Source of the DNA: Novosphingobium subterraneum
Lineage (GTDB): Bacteria > Pseudomonadota > Alphaproteobacteria > Sphingomonadales > Sphingomonadaceae
DNA: 64,000 bases
NCBI RefSeq assembly: GCF_000807925.1
Contig: NZ_JRVC01000015.1
Span: 1-64,000 of the forward strand
Reading direction: 5' to 3'
Positions within the stretch are counted from its first letter, which is position 1, and each line of letters starts with the position of its first letter. A program made the translations under genes and the position numbers. Shown here piece after piece: positions 34,401 to 42,819 of this stretch. Under the pieces are notes generated by a model that had not been told where the DNA came from, ran no database searches, and saw only the letters and a list, made by a program, of their open reading frames with translations.

Positions 34401-37304
34401 ATGAGGACGTCCATCAATTCACGCTTCCTTATCGGAAGTGCAGCAGGCGCGATCGCGCTTGCCATGGCGATGCCGGTTGCGGCACAGGAAGCGCAAAGCT
34501 CGGTCATGAACGACGAGCCGAGCAACGCCGAAATCATCGTCACCGGCATTCGTGGCTCGCTCCAGCGCAACATGGAGATCAAGCGCACGGCTTCGGGCGT
34601 GGTCGATGCGATTTCGGCCGAAGACATCGGCAAGTTCCCCGATGCCAACGTGGCTGACGCACTGCAGCGCCTGCCCGGCATCTCGATCCAGCGTTCTGGC
34701 GCCCGCGGCGAAGCCAATGGCGTGACCGTGCGCGGCTTTGGCGGTGACTTCAACGACACGCAGTTCGATGGCCGTCGCCTTTCGACCGCTTCGGGCAGCC
34801 GTGCGGTTGACTTCACGACGATCGGCTCGGACTTCGTCTCGAACATCTCGGTCTACAAGACTCCCGACGTCGAACTGGGCGCCAGCGCCATCGGTGCGAC
34901 GATCAATGTTGCCCTGCCCAAGCCCTTCGACAGCGCGGGCAGCAAGTTTGCGGTAAAGGCTTCCGGTGCCGTTCAGGACCGCAGCGGCAAGGTTACGCCT
35001 TCGGGTGCGGCCCTCGCGAGCACGCGTTTTGCCGACGACACCATGGGCATCCTGGCCTACGCCGCCTACCGCCGCGTCGATACCGAAACCAACCAGGTCT
35101 TCATCCCGGGGTGGATCGGCAACTACTTCTATCAGTGCCAGGCGCAGGCGGCCTGCCAGACCAACGACTTCACGCCTGCCAAGAAGAACGTGCTGGGCTG
35201 GTTCCCGCAGCAGGTTGGCGCCAACCAGATTACCACGAAGGACGAGCGCATCGACGGCCGTCTTGCCTATCAGTGGCAGGCCGGTGACGATGTGCTGCTG
35301 ACGCTGGACGGCAACTTCACCCGCCAGACGCTGAACACCGCGACCTATGGCTACGGCGCATGGTTCAACGGTGACGACTTGCGCAATGTGAAGCAGGACA
35401 GCAACGGCACGGTGGTTGATTTCAACCAGTTCGGCACGCCGATGGACTTCAACGCCAGCCTGGCGCGGACGATCAACCAGACCTACATGTTCGGCGGCAA
35501 CCTGAAGTGGGATGCGACCGACGAGCTCAGCTTCGACTTCGACGCATCGCTCTCGCGCTCGGTCCTCAATCCCGGCCGCAACGGCTACCAGAACGCGATG
35601 GACATCGGTTACGGCGGCACCAATGCCGATCCGAACGGGCCGTTCCTGTCGACGGGTTGCACGTATCCCGCCGGTGCGGGCCCGACGACCGCGCCGACTT
35701 CGTGCAGCCGCTATTCGACGATCCTTGGCGCCAATACCGGCGTGAAGATCGGCGGGCCGAGCAACAACTTCCTGCCCAGCATCCACGACGTGGGGCCGGG
35801 TGGTGACGTTTCGCGCTTTACCGACAAGTCGCTGATCGGCAGCCACGTGATTGCCGGCTTCCCCAACTACTTCACCAACCTCGTCAAGCAGGTGAAGATC
35901 GGCGGCAAGTGGGACGGCGACAACCTGAAGGTCCACTTCGGCGGCAGCTTCCAGGAAAACAAGTATCATCAGGAAGGCGAAAGCCCGTTCGTGAACGGCA
36001 CGTTCTTCCGCTACGGTGGTTACGGCGCTCCGTCTGGCCGTACCGGCGCAGTCGCACCGCTGCCAGACAGTGTCTATCAGGGCATCATCAGCACCAACAA
36101 CTTCATTCCGGGTTACGAAGGCAACCTCGCCCCTGCGATCATCAAGTACGATCCGGTGGCGGTGTACCGGGTGCTCGAGGCGACCGGACGCGGCACGACT
36201 GCGCCTGCGTTCAACCCGGACAGCGTGCTCAACGTCAAGGAGCAGACGTTTGCGGCCTATCTGCGCATCAACTTCGAGAGCGAGATCGGCGATATGCCGT
36301 TCAAGGTCAGCGCGGGCGTACGTGACGAGTACACCAAGCTGACTTCGGGCGCGCTTGGCCGCAATCCGGTGAAGTTGATCACGGTGCCGACCGACCCGAC
36401 GCTGATCCAGGTCGATACCTTCACGCCGCAGCAGCTGATCGAGCGCAGCATTTCCTACAACTACGTCCTGCCCAGCCTTGACGTGAAGCTGGAGGTGAAG
36501 CCGAACCTGATCCTGCGCTTCGATGCATCGCGCACGCTGACCCGCCCGGCGCTGGGTGATCTGCGCCCGACGATCAACCTTGGTACGCTGCGCAGGGGCA
36601 GCCTTGCGGCGTCGGGCGGCAACGCCGGCCTCAAGCCCTACCTTGCCGACAACCTCGATCTCGGTGTCGAGTGGTACTACGGTTCCAACTCGTACTTCGC
36701 GGTCAACGGCTTTATGAAGTTCATCTCGAACTTCATCGTCGGCGGCGTCAGCACCCAGACGATCAACGGTGTGGTCGATCCGTTCACGAACCAGCCCGCG
36801 CAGTTCCAGGTGAACAGCAAGGTCAACGGTCCGGACGGCGTGGTGCGCGGCGTCGAAATCGCCTGGCAGCAGGTCTTCGGCGATAGCGGTTTCGGGTTCA
36901 ACGCCAATGCCACGCTGGTCAATACCAACCGTACCTTCAACACGGCGGACATCTCGGGTTCGGCCTTTGCCATCACCGGCCTTGCCAACTCCGCGAACCT
37001 CGTGGCGTTCTATGACAAGAACGGTCTGGAAGTGCGCGTTGCCGGTAACTGGCGCGACAAGTACCTGCTTGGCCTTGGCCAGCAGCAGGGCGGCACCTTC
37101 GGTGCGGAACCGGTCAACGTGAACCGTCAGTTCCAGATCGATGCCAGCGCAAGCTACCAAGTGACCAAGGAGCTGTCGGTCTTTGTCGAGGGCACCAACC
37201 TCAACAACTCGAACTACAGCACCTATGGTCGCTTTTCGAACATGTCGCTCGACACGTTCAACTACGGTCGCCGCTTTGTCTTCGGCGCCCGTTTCAACTA
37301 CTGA
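34401..37304 (+). CDS. TonB-dependent receptor, probable xylan-oligosaccharide importer
   Basis: A 967-residue receptor of the large Caulobacter/Xanthomonas type. The start at 34401 is set by GGAGAGGG and gives a signal peptide (RFLIGSAAGAIALAMAMPVAAQ). The TonB box and plug read EIIVTGIRGSLQRNME, KFPDANVADALQRLPGISIQ and VTVRGFGGDFNDTQFDGRRL; the barrel ends in FVFGARFNY. It is followed by a flavin halogenase and a GH3 enzyme on the same strand, and shares a regulatory gap with the sapC operon. The AGCGCT operator upstream, also found before the xylA operon and the xylanase, suggests xylo-oligosaccharide transport. Ligand specificity is inferred from this context. Confidence 0.92.
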   Translation: MRTSINSRFLIGSAAGAIALAMAMPVAAQEAQSSVMNDEPSNAEIIVTGIRGSLQRNMEIKRTASGVVDAISAEDIGKFPDANVADALQRLPGISIQRSGARGEANGVTVRGFGGDFNDTQFDGRRLSTASGSRAVDFTTIGSDFVSNISVYKTPDVELGASAIGATINVALPKPFDSAGSKFAVKASGAVQDRSGKVTPSGAALASTRFADDTMGILAYAAYRRVDTETNQVFIPGWIGNYFYQCQAQAACQTNDFTPAKKNVLGWFPQQVGANQITTKDERIDGRLAYQWQAGDDVLLTLDGNFTRQTLNTATYGYGAWFNGDDLRNVKQDSNGTVVDFNQFGTPMDFNASLARTINQTYMFGGNLKWDATDELSFDFDASLSRSVLNPGRNGYQNAMDIGYGGTNADPNGPFLSTGCTYPAGAGPTTAPTSCSRYSTILGANTGVKIGGPSNNFLPSIHDVGPGGDVSRFTDKSLIGSHVIAGFPNYFTNLVKQVKIGGKWDGDNLKVHFGGSFQENKYHQEGESPFVNGTFFRYGGYGAPSGRTGAVAPLPDSVYQGIISTNNFIPGYEGNLAPAIIKYDPVAVYRVLEATGRGTTAPAFNPDSVLNVKEQTFAAYLRINFESEIGDMPFKVSAGVRDEYTKLTSGALGRNPVKLITVPTDPTLIQVDTFTPQQLIERSISYNYVLPSLDVKLEVKPNLILRFDASRTLTRPALGDLRPTINLGTLRRGSLAASGGNAGLKPYLADNLDLGVEWYYGSNSYFAVNGFMKFISNFIVGGVSTQTINGVVDPFTNQPAQFQVNSKVNGPDGVVRGVEIAWQQVFGDSGFGFNANATLVNTNRTFNTADISGSAFAITGLANSANLVAFYDKNGLEVRVAGNWRDKYLLGLGQQQGGTFGAEPVNVNRQFQIDASASYQVTKELSVFVEGTNLNNSNYSTYGRFSNMSLDTFNYGRRFVFGARFNY

Positions 37305-37319
37305 CAAGACGTGATGGTG

Positions 37320-37344
37320 GTGCCGGAGCTTCGTGCCCCGGCAC
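37320..37344 (+). other. Intercistronic hairpin between receptor and halogenase genes
   Basis: Arms GTGCCGG and CCGGCAC with an 11-base loop lie 15 bases past the receptor stop and 32 bases before the halogenase ATG. Such hairpins can protect the highly expressed receptor message or attenuate read-through. No U-tract follows. Confidence 0.4.
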
Positions 37345-37375
37345 TGCTGCAAAAGCAGGACGGAGAGGTGCGCGG

Positions 37376-38938
37376 ATGGTTCGTGCAGTGCGCGATGTCG
37401 TGATTGTCGGTGGCGGAACGGCCGGGTGGCTGACCGCAGCGATCATTGCCGCAAAGCACAAGGCCCGGATCGGACACGACTTCTCCGTCACCTTGGTGGA
37501 AAGCCCCAACGTGCCGATCATAGGCGTGGGCGAAGGGACCTGGCCTACGCTGCGCTCGACGCTCAAGAGCGTGGGCATTTCCGAAACGGATTTTTTCCGC
37601 GAATGCGATGCCGCCTTCAAGCAAGGCGCGCTGTTTGCGAAGTGGACCACGGGCGCCGAGGATGACGCCTATTATCATCCGCTGGTCCTGCCGCAGCGCT
37701 TCGGGCAGCTGAACCTTGCGCCGCATTGGCTGACGGGCACGCTGAACGAGGGTGGCGACAACGGCGAGACCTTCTGCGACGCGGTATGTCCGCAAGGGCG
37801 GCTCTGCGACGAGAACCTGGCGCCCAAGTCGATGGTCAATGCCGAGTACGAGGGGCAGGCGAATTACGCCTACCATCTCGATGCCGGCAAGTTCGCGCCG
37901 TTCATGCAGCGGCATTGCACCGAAAAGCTGGGCGTGCGCCACGTGCTGGCAGACATGCGCCAAGTGCTTCAGGACGAAGGCGGCGACATTCGCGCGATCG
38001 CGACCGAGCAGGCAGGCGAAATCAGCGGCGATCTGTTCATCGACTGCACCGGCATGCGCAGCCTGCTGCTGGGGCAGACGCTCGGCGTCGGCTTCAAGGA
38101 CTGCAACGACGTGCTCTTCTGCGACACCGCGCTCGCCATGCAGGTGCCATACCCCGCCCCCGATGCGCCGGTGGCAACGCACACGATCTCGACCGCGCAA
38201 TCGGCGGGGTGGATCTGGGACATCGGTTTGCCGACGCGACGGGGTGTTGGGCACGTCTATTCAAGCCGCCATATCAGCCGCGAAGAAGCGGAGGCGGAAC
38301 TGCGCGCTTATGTGGGTCCGGCGGCGGAAGGTCTTGCGGTGCGCAAGATCGATATCCGTTCGGGCCACCGCGAACTGTTCTGGAAGAACAATTGCGTTGC
38401 CGTAGGGCTGGCGGCAGGGTTCCTCGAGCCACTGGAAGCCTCCGCCATCGTGCTGATCGAGCTTTCGGCCAAGATGATCGCAGACCAGATGCCCCCGGTG
38501 CGCGAGGTTATGGACGTGGTGGCGCGGCGCTACAACGAGAAGACGCTGTACCGCTGGGGCCGGATCATCGACTTTCTCAAGCTGCATTACGTCTTGAGCC
38601 AGCGACGCGATACGGCGTTCTGGCGGGACAACATGGACCCGGCCTCCATTCCCGAGAGGCTGCAGGAGCTGATGGCGCTGTGGCAGTATCAGGGCCCCTA
38701 TATGCACGAGGAGTTCGACCGGGTGGACGAGGTGTTCCCTTCGGCATCCTATCAGTACGTGCTCTATGGAATGGGTTTCCGAACCGAGGTTTCCGCGCGC
38801 ACGCTCGAACCGGAAGTGCGTGAGGCGCGGCGTGCGCGGGCAGAGAATGCTGACGTCACTGCGCGAATGCTGAGTGGACTGCCCAGGCATCGCGACCTGA
38901 TCGACCGCATCGTGAAATACGGATTGCAGCCAGTCTGA
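37376..38938 (+). CDS. Flavin-dependent tryptophan-halogenase-family protein
   Basis: A 520-residue FAD-dependent halogenase of the PrnA type. The FAD motif is GGGTAGW (residues 12-18), the halogenase motif WIWDIG is at 279-284, the candidate catalytic Lys is K82 in FKQGALFAKW, and EPLE at 351-354 matches the active-site Glu region. GGAGAGG precedes the ATG. All key motifs are present, so it is likely an active flavoenzyme, yet it sits between a sugar-import receptor and a GH3 glycosidase rather than in a secondary-metabolite cluster. Homologues in the same position are common in polysaccharide loci of Caulobacter, Xanthomonas and sphingomonads and have no proven substrate. Confidence 0.9.
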   Translation: MVRAVRDVVIVGGGTAGWLTAAIIAAKHKARIGHDFSVTLVESPNVPIIGVGEGTWPTLRSTLKSVGISETDFFRECDAAFKQGALFAKWTTGAEDDAYYHPLVLPQRFGQLNLAPHWLTGTLNEGGDNGETFCDAVCPQGRLCDENLAPKSMVNAEYEGQANYAYHLDAGKFAPFMQRHCTEKLGVRHVLADMRQVLQDEGGDIRAIATEQAGEISGDLFIDCTGMRSLLLGQTLGVGFKDCNDVLFCDTALAMQVPYPAPDAPVATHTISTAQSAGWIWDIGLPTRRGVGHVYSSRHISREEAEAELRAYVGPAAEGLAVRKIDIRSGHRELFWKNNCVAVGLAAGFLEPLEASAIVLIELSAKMIADQMPPVREVMDVVARRYNEKTLYRWGRIIDFLKLHYVLSQRRDTAFWRDNMDPASIPERLQELMALWQYQGPYMHEEFDRVDEVFPSASYQYVLYGMGFRTEVSARTLEPEVREARRARAENADVTARMLSGLPRHRDLIDRIVKYGLQPV

Positions 38939-38995
38939 TCCGCAACGACCAGCCCTGCCGGGTCGCATCGGCACGGGATACTTGAGAGGAAAATC

Positions 38996-41659
38996 GTGAT
39001 CGCCAGTTCATTGCCAACGCGCGGCCTTGCGCGACTGCTGCTTGGGTCCGTCAGCGTGGTAACGCTAACTATGTCCACCGCCAACGCGCAGGAGGTTGAT
39101 CCGCGGGCCGAGGCGGACCGGCTGGCTTCAGCGCTGGTGGCGAAGATGACCACCGACGAGAAGGTGGAGCAATTGCTGAATGTCGCGCCGGCTATCCCGC
39201 GCCTTGGCGTGCCGGCCTACAACTGGTGGACCGAGAGCCTGCATGGCGCGGGCGGTGCCGTCCCGACCACGAACTTCCCGCAATCCATCGGGCTTGCTGC
39301 CACGTTCGACCCGCCATTGATCCATGACGTGGCACGGGTGATCAGCACCGAACTGCAGGGCCTGCACACGCTGGCTCGGCAGACCGGGCATCTCGGCAAG
39401 ATCGGCACCGGGCTCGACACCTGGGCGCCCAACATCAACATCTTCCGCGATCCGCGCTGGGGCCGTGGGCAGGAGACCTATGGCGAGGACCCGTACCTGA
39501 CGGCGCAACTGGGCGTCGCTTACGTGAAGGGCATCCAGGGGCCGAACCCGGATCTGCCCGACGTGATCGCCAGCCCCAAGCACTTTGCGGTGCATTCAGG
39601 GCCCGAACCGACCCGGCATACCGACAACATCATGGTTTCGCGCCACGATCTGGAAGACACCTATCTGCCCGCGTTCCGCGCCGCGATTGTCGAGGGCAAG
39701 GCCGGATCGATCATGTGCGCCTACAACCGCGTTGACGGGCAGCCGGCCTGCGCGAGCCATCTCTTACTGAAGGACAGGCTGCGCGGGGCGTGGGGCTTCA
39801 AAGGCTATGTCGTTTCGGACTGCGATGCGGTGGTCGATATCTATGATCGCCACAAGTATGCGCCCGATGCTGCCTCGGGCGTGGCGGTAGGCCTGCTGGC
39901 GGGCGTCGACAACGAATGCCACACCGGCACCATTGGTGAGGCCAAGGGGCTGGCCGACCGCTACAAGGCGGCACTGAAGGCGGGCTACCTGACCGAAGGC
40001 GACCTTGACCGCGTTTTGGTGCGGCTGTTCTCGGCACGCTATCGCAATGGCGACCTGGGCGGGATGAGCGCGCGCAAGCCCAATGCCACGCCGGTGAGCG
40101 CAGTGGGCACGCAGGCAGGTTGGGACCTTTCGCTCAAGTCTGCCGAGAAGAGCCTGGTCCTGCTCAAGAACACGGGCGTGCTGCCGCTGAAGGCCGGCGC
40201 GCGGGTGGCGGTGATCGGACCCCTGGGCGATGCGACGCGGGTGCTGCGGGGCAATTACTCCTCCGCCAATTCCGCGCCGCCAATCTCGGTTGTCGAGGGC
40301 TTGCGCCGCGCGATGCCGGGAGCGCAGGTCAACTACGTGCCGTTCTCTCCTTCGATCGTCGACGGCGATCTGGTGACGGATGGCAACTTCCTCACGCCTG
40401 ACGGGAAGCCGGGGCTGAAGGCAGTCTATTATAACGCGGTGGATCCCGACAAGCCGCGCGGCGAACGAACGTTCACGGCAAAGCCGGTGGTCACGCGGAT
40501 CGAGACCAACCTGAAAAGCAGCGCGATGCAGCTGAAAGAGGTGAGCCCGGCGCACAAGGTGGTGTGGGACGGCTTCTTCGTGGCGCCGGAAAGCGGCCTG
40601 TACAAGATGGGCGTGACCGCGGTGAAGGGCGCAATCGAGATTGGCGGGAAGCCCGTGATCACCTCCGATCACTACTCGCTGTGGGGTGAGCCGCCAAAGT
40701 ACGTCGAGGTCGAACTGAAGAAGGGCGAGCGCTATCCGCTGCACTTCGATATCGAAGGAGGCGGCGCGGCGGGGCCGGGCTTGTTCTGGAAGCGCATCAG
40801 CAAGGACCCCTGGGGCGATCTGGCGCGCGGCGCGGCCGAGGCCGATGTGCTGGTCGCCGTGGTCGGCCTGACGGCGGACCTTGAAGGCGAGGAAATGCCG
40901 CTCAAGATCGAGGGCTTCGACGGCGGTGACAAGACCAGTCTGGAACTGCCGATGGATCAGCGCGAACTGCTGATCCGGGCGCGCACGCTCGGCAAGCCGC
41001 TCGTCGTCGTGGCGATGAACGGCAGCCCGATCAACCTGTCATGGGCCAGGGACAATGCCGATGCACTCGTAGAGGCGTGGTATCCAGGTCAGGCCGGGGG
41101 GCTTGCCGTGGCCAATGTGCTGACAGGCAAGACCAATCCGTCCGGACGTCTGCCGCTGACGTTCTACAAGGACACGGCGGACCTGCCGGCATTCACCGAT
41201 TATTCGATGAAGGGGCGGACTTATCGCTACTTCACCGGCAAGCCGGTTTATGGCTTTGGCTATGGCCTGAGCTACACGACATTCGGCTATGGCCCTGCGA
41301 AGGTCGATCCGGTTGGCGGCAGCACGGCCAATGGCATTCGCGTGACGACGCAGGTGACCAACACCGGCGCGCGCGAAGGCGAGGAAGTGGTGCAGGCCTA
41401 CCTGCGCTTCCCCGATCAGCCCGGTGCCCCGCGCGTGGCGCTGCGCGGGATTCAGCGGGTTTCCCTGAAGCCGGGCGAGAGCAAGGCGGTGACGCTGGAG
41501 CTTTCGCCACGTGACCTTTCCGCCGTGCGCCCGGATGGGGTGAGGCAGGTTTTTGCGGGGACTTATCGCCTCAACCTGGGCGGGGGCCAGCCCGACAGTG
41601 GACTGCCGGGGACCGAGACGACATTCAGCGTAGACCGCGTGGTCGATCTGCCGAAGTGA
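38996..41659 (+). CDS. GH3 beta-glycosidase (xylosidase/glucosidase) with PA14 domain
   Basis: An 887-residue exported GH3 enzyme. The start is GTG at 38996, eight bases after GAGAGGA; the signal peptide ends near STANAQ. The N-terminal barrel has DPRWGRGQETYGEDPYL, KHFAVHSG and the nucleophile Asp (about D275) in GYVVSDCDAV. The second domain follows, interrupted by a PA14 insertion (about residues 470-600, GLYKMGVTAVKGAIEIGGKP), and a fibronectin-III-like domain ends the protein (TNTGAREGEEVVQAYL). YNWWTESLHGAG is the pattern seen in bacterial beta-xylosidases of this architecture. It is third in the receptor-halogenase-GH3 operon and would release xylose or glucose from imported oligosaccharides in the periplasm. 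Confidence 0.9.
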   Translation: MIASSLPTRGLARLLLGSVSVVTLTMSTANAQEVDPRAEADRLASALVAKMTTDEKVEQLLNVAPAIPRLGVPAYNWWTESLHGAGGAVPTTNFPQSIGLAATFDPPLIHDVARVISTELQGLHTLARQTGHLGKIGTGLDTWAPNINIFRDPRWGRGQETYGEDPYLTAQLGVAYVKGIQGPNPDLPDVIASPKHFAVHSGPEPTRHTDNIMVSRHDLEDTYLPAFRAAIVEGKAGSIMCAYNRVDGQPACASHLLLKDRLRGAWGFKGYVVSDCDAVVDIYDRHKYAPDAASGVAVGLLAGVDNECHTGTIGEAKGLADRYKAALKAGYLTEGDLDRVLVRLFSARYRNGDLGGMSARKPNATPVSAVGTQAGWDLSLKSAEKSLVLLKNTGVLPLKAGARVAVIGPLGDATRVLRGNYSSANSAPPISVVEGLRRAMPGAQVNYVPFSPSIVDGDLVTDGNFLTPDGKPGLKAVYYNAVDPDKPRGERTFTAKPVVTRIETNLKSSAMQLKEVSPAHKVVWDGFFVAPESGLYKMGVTAVKGAIEIGGKPVITSDHYSLWGEPPKYVEVELKKGERYPLHFDIEGGGAAGPGLFWKRISKDPWGDLARGAAEADVLVAVVGLTADLEGEEMPLKIEGFDGGDKTSLELPMDQRELLIRARTLGKPLVVVAMNGSPINLSWARDNADALVEAWYPGQAGGLAVANVLTGKTNPSGRLPLTFYKDTADLPAFTDYSMKGRTYRYFTGKPVYGFGYGLSYTTFGYGPAKVDPVGGSTANGIRVTTQVTNTGAREGEEVVQAYLRFPDQPGAPRVALRGIQRVSLKPGESKAVTLELSPRDLSAVRPDGVRQVFAGTYRLNLGGGQPDSGLPGTETTFSVDRVVDLPK

Positions 41660-41662
41660 AGA

Positions 41663-42751
41663 TCACGGCGCTTCGCCTTGTATCTCGGCAGGGTGAAGCG
41701 CCAGTCTCTGTTCGGTCAGGATCTGCCAGCCGGTGAGGAACAGGGCCCCGACCACCGGGCCGACAACGATGCCGGAAAGGCCTAGCAACTCGATCCCGCC
41801 CAGCGTTGTCACCAAAACCAGCCAGTCGGGGATGCCGGTATCGCGGCCGACCAGCATCGGACGCAGGACGTTGTCGGCAAGGCCGATGACCATGACGCCC
41901 GATCCGATCACGACTGCGCCCTGCCAGATCGCACCCGTGGCGAAGAGGTAGATCGCGACCGGGCCCCAGACGATGGCAGGGCCGATCGCGGGTAGCAGTG
42001 CGGCAATGGCCATGAGCGCACCCCAGAGCAGTGAGGCGGGCAGACCGACTATTGCGAAAGTGATCGCGCCAAGTGCGCCCTGTGCCAAGGCAACAAGCAC
42101 CGACCCCTTGATCGTGGCACGTACCACGGCGACGAACCGCTCGACGATCTGGGCGGCGATCGAATCCGCAAGAGGCAGGGCGCGGACAATCTGCGGACCC
42201 AGCACATATCCATCACGCAGCATGAAGAACGTGACGTAAAGGCCTACAGCAAAAGCAAGAAGGAAGGATGCCGCATTTGCGCCAAAGGCCAGTGCGCGCT
42301 GCGTGATTGCGCTGGCGCTGTTGCCGAGGGCTTCGGAAATGCGGCTCTGCGCGGTCTCGAACGTACCAAAACCGGCATTGCCGAGCAGGTCCTGAAGCCG
42401 AACCGGAAGAGCGTCGTGTACTTGTTTGAAATAGGCGGAGAAATTCAGCTCACCGGTGCGCAGTTGCGCGAATACGCCGGAAGCTTGTTCCACCACCATC
42501 GTTCCGATCAGCATGGCAGGGATAATCACCGCGAAGGTGATGATCAGCAGCGTCATGGCAGCGGCGCGGCTGCGCCTTTCCGGCCACCGTTCGAGCAGGC
42601 GCTGGTTCAGCGAATGAAACATGATCGCGGCCAGCGCGGCCCACAGCATCGCGCCAAGAAAATGCGATACGACAAGCGTCAACCCGACGGTGACAAGTAC
42701 CAGAAACAGGACGAATCCGCCCTTTTCGATCTTGCTACGCTCCAGCATCAT
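41663..42751 (-). CDS. AI-2E/PerM-family membrane transporter
   Basis: A 362-residue inner-membrane protein of the AI-2E transporter (PerM/YdiK) family with about eight membrane segments. Landmarks are the paired N-terminal segments (GGFVLFLVLVTVGLTLVVS), a soluble middle part, GLYVTFFMLRDGY, and the C-terminal AIGPAIVWGPVAIYLF, VGRDTGIPDWLVLVTTLGG and GPVVGALF. Start choice is uncertain: ATG at 42751 or 42748 follows GGATGGGGGA, while an ATG at 42778 would add nine residues. It lies downstream of GH95 on the same strand and is convergent with GH3, with only three bases between stops. These proteins export various small molecules; a link to polysaccharide use is not indicated. Confidence 0.85.
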   Translation of the reverse strand: MMLERSKIEKGGFVLFLVLVTVGLTLVVSHFLGAMLWAALAAIMFHSLNQRLLERWPERRSRAAAMTLLIITFAVIIPAMLIGTMVVEQASGVFAQLRTGELNFSAYFKQVHDALPVRLQDLLGNAGFGTFETAQSRISEALGNSASAITQRALAFGANAASFLLAFAVGLYVTFFMLRDGYVLGPQIVRALPLADSIAAQIVERFVAVVRATIKGSVLVALAQGALGAITFAIVGLPASLLWGALMAIAALLPAIGPAIVWGPVAIYLFATGAIWQGAVVIGSGVMVIGLADNVLRPMLVGRDTGIPDWLVLVTTLGGIELLGLSGIVVGPVVGALFLTGWQILTEQRLALHPAEIQGEAP

Positions 42752-42819
42752 TCCCCCATCCTGCGGCCGAACCCGCATGCACCCAAGTGCCAGCGCAACG
42801 CATGGGTTCGCAAGCGGTT

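Noticed and set aside
34419..37352. Very long open frame antisense to the TonB receptor gene
   Set aside because: It is a by-product of GC-rich codon use: Arg/Val/Ala/His-rich with no domain, while the sense strand encodes a complete receptor.
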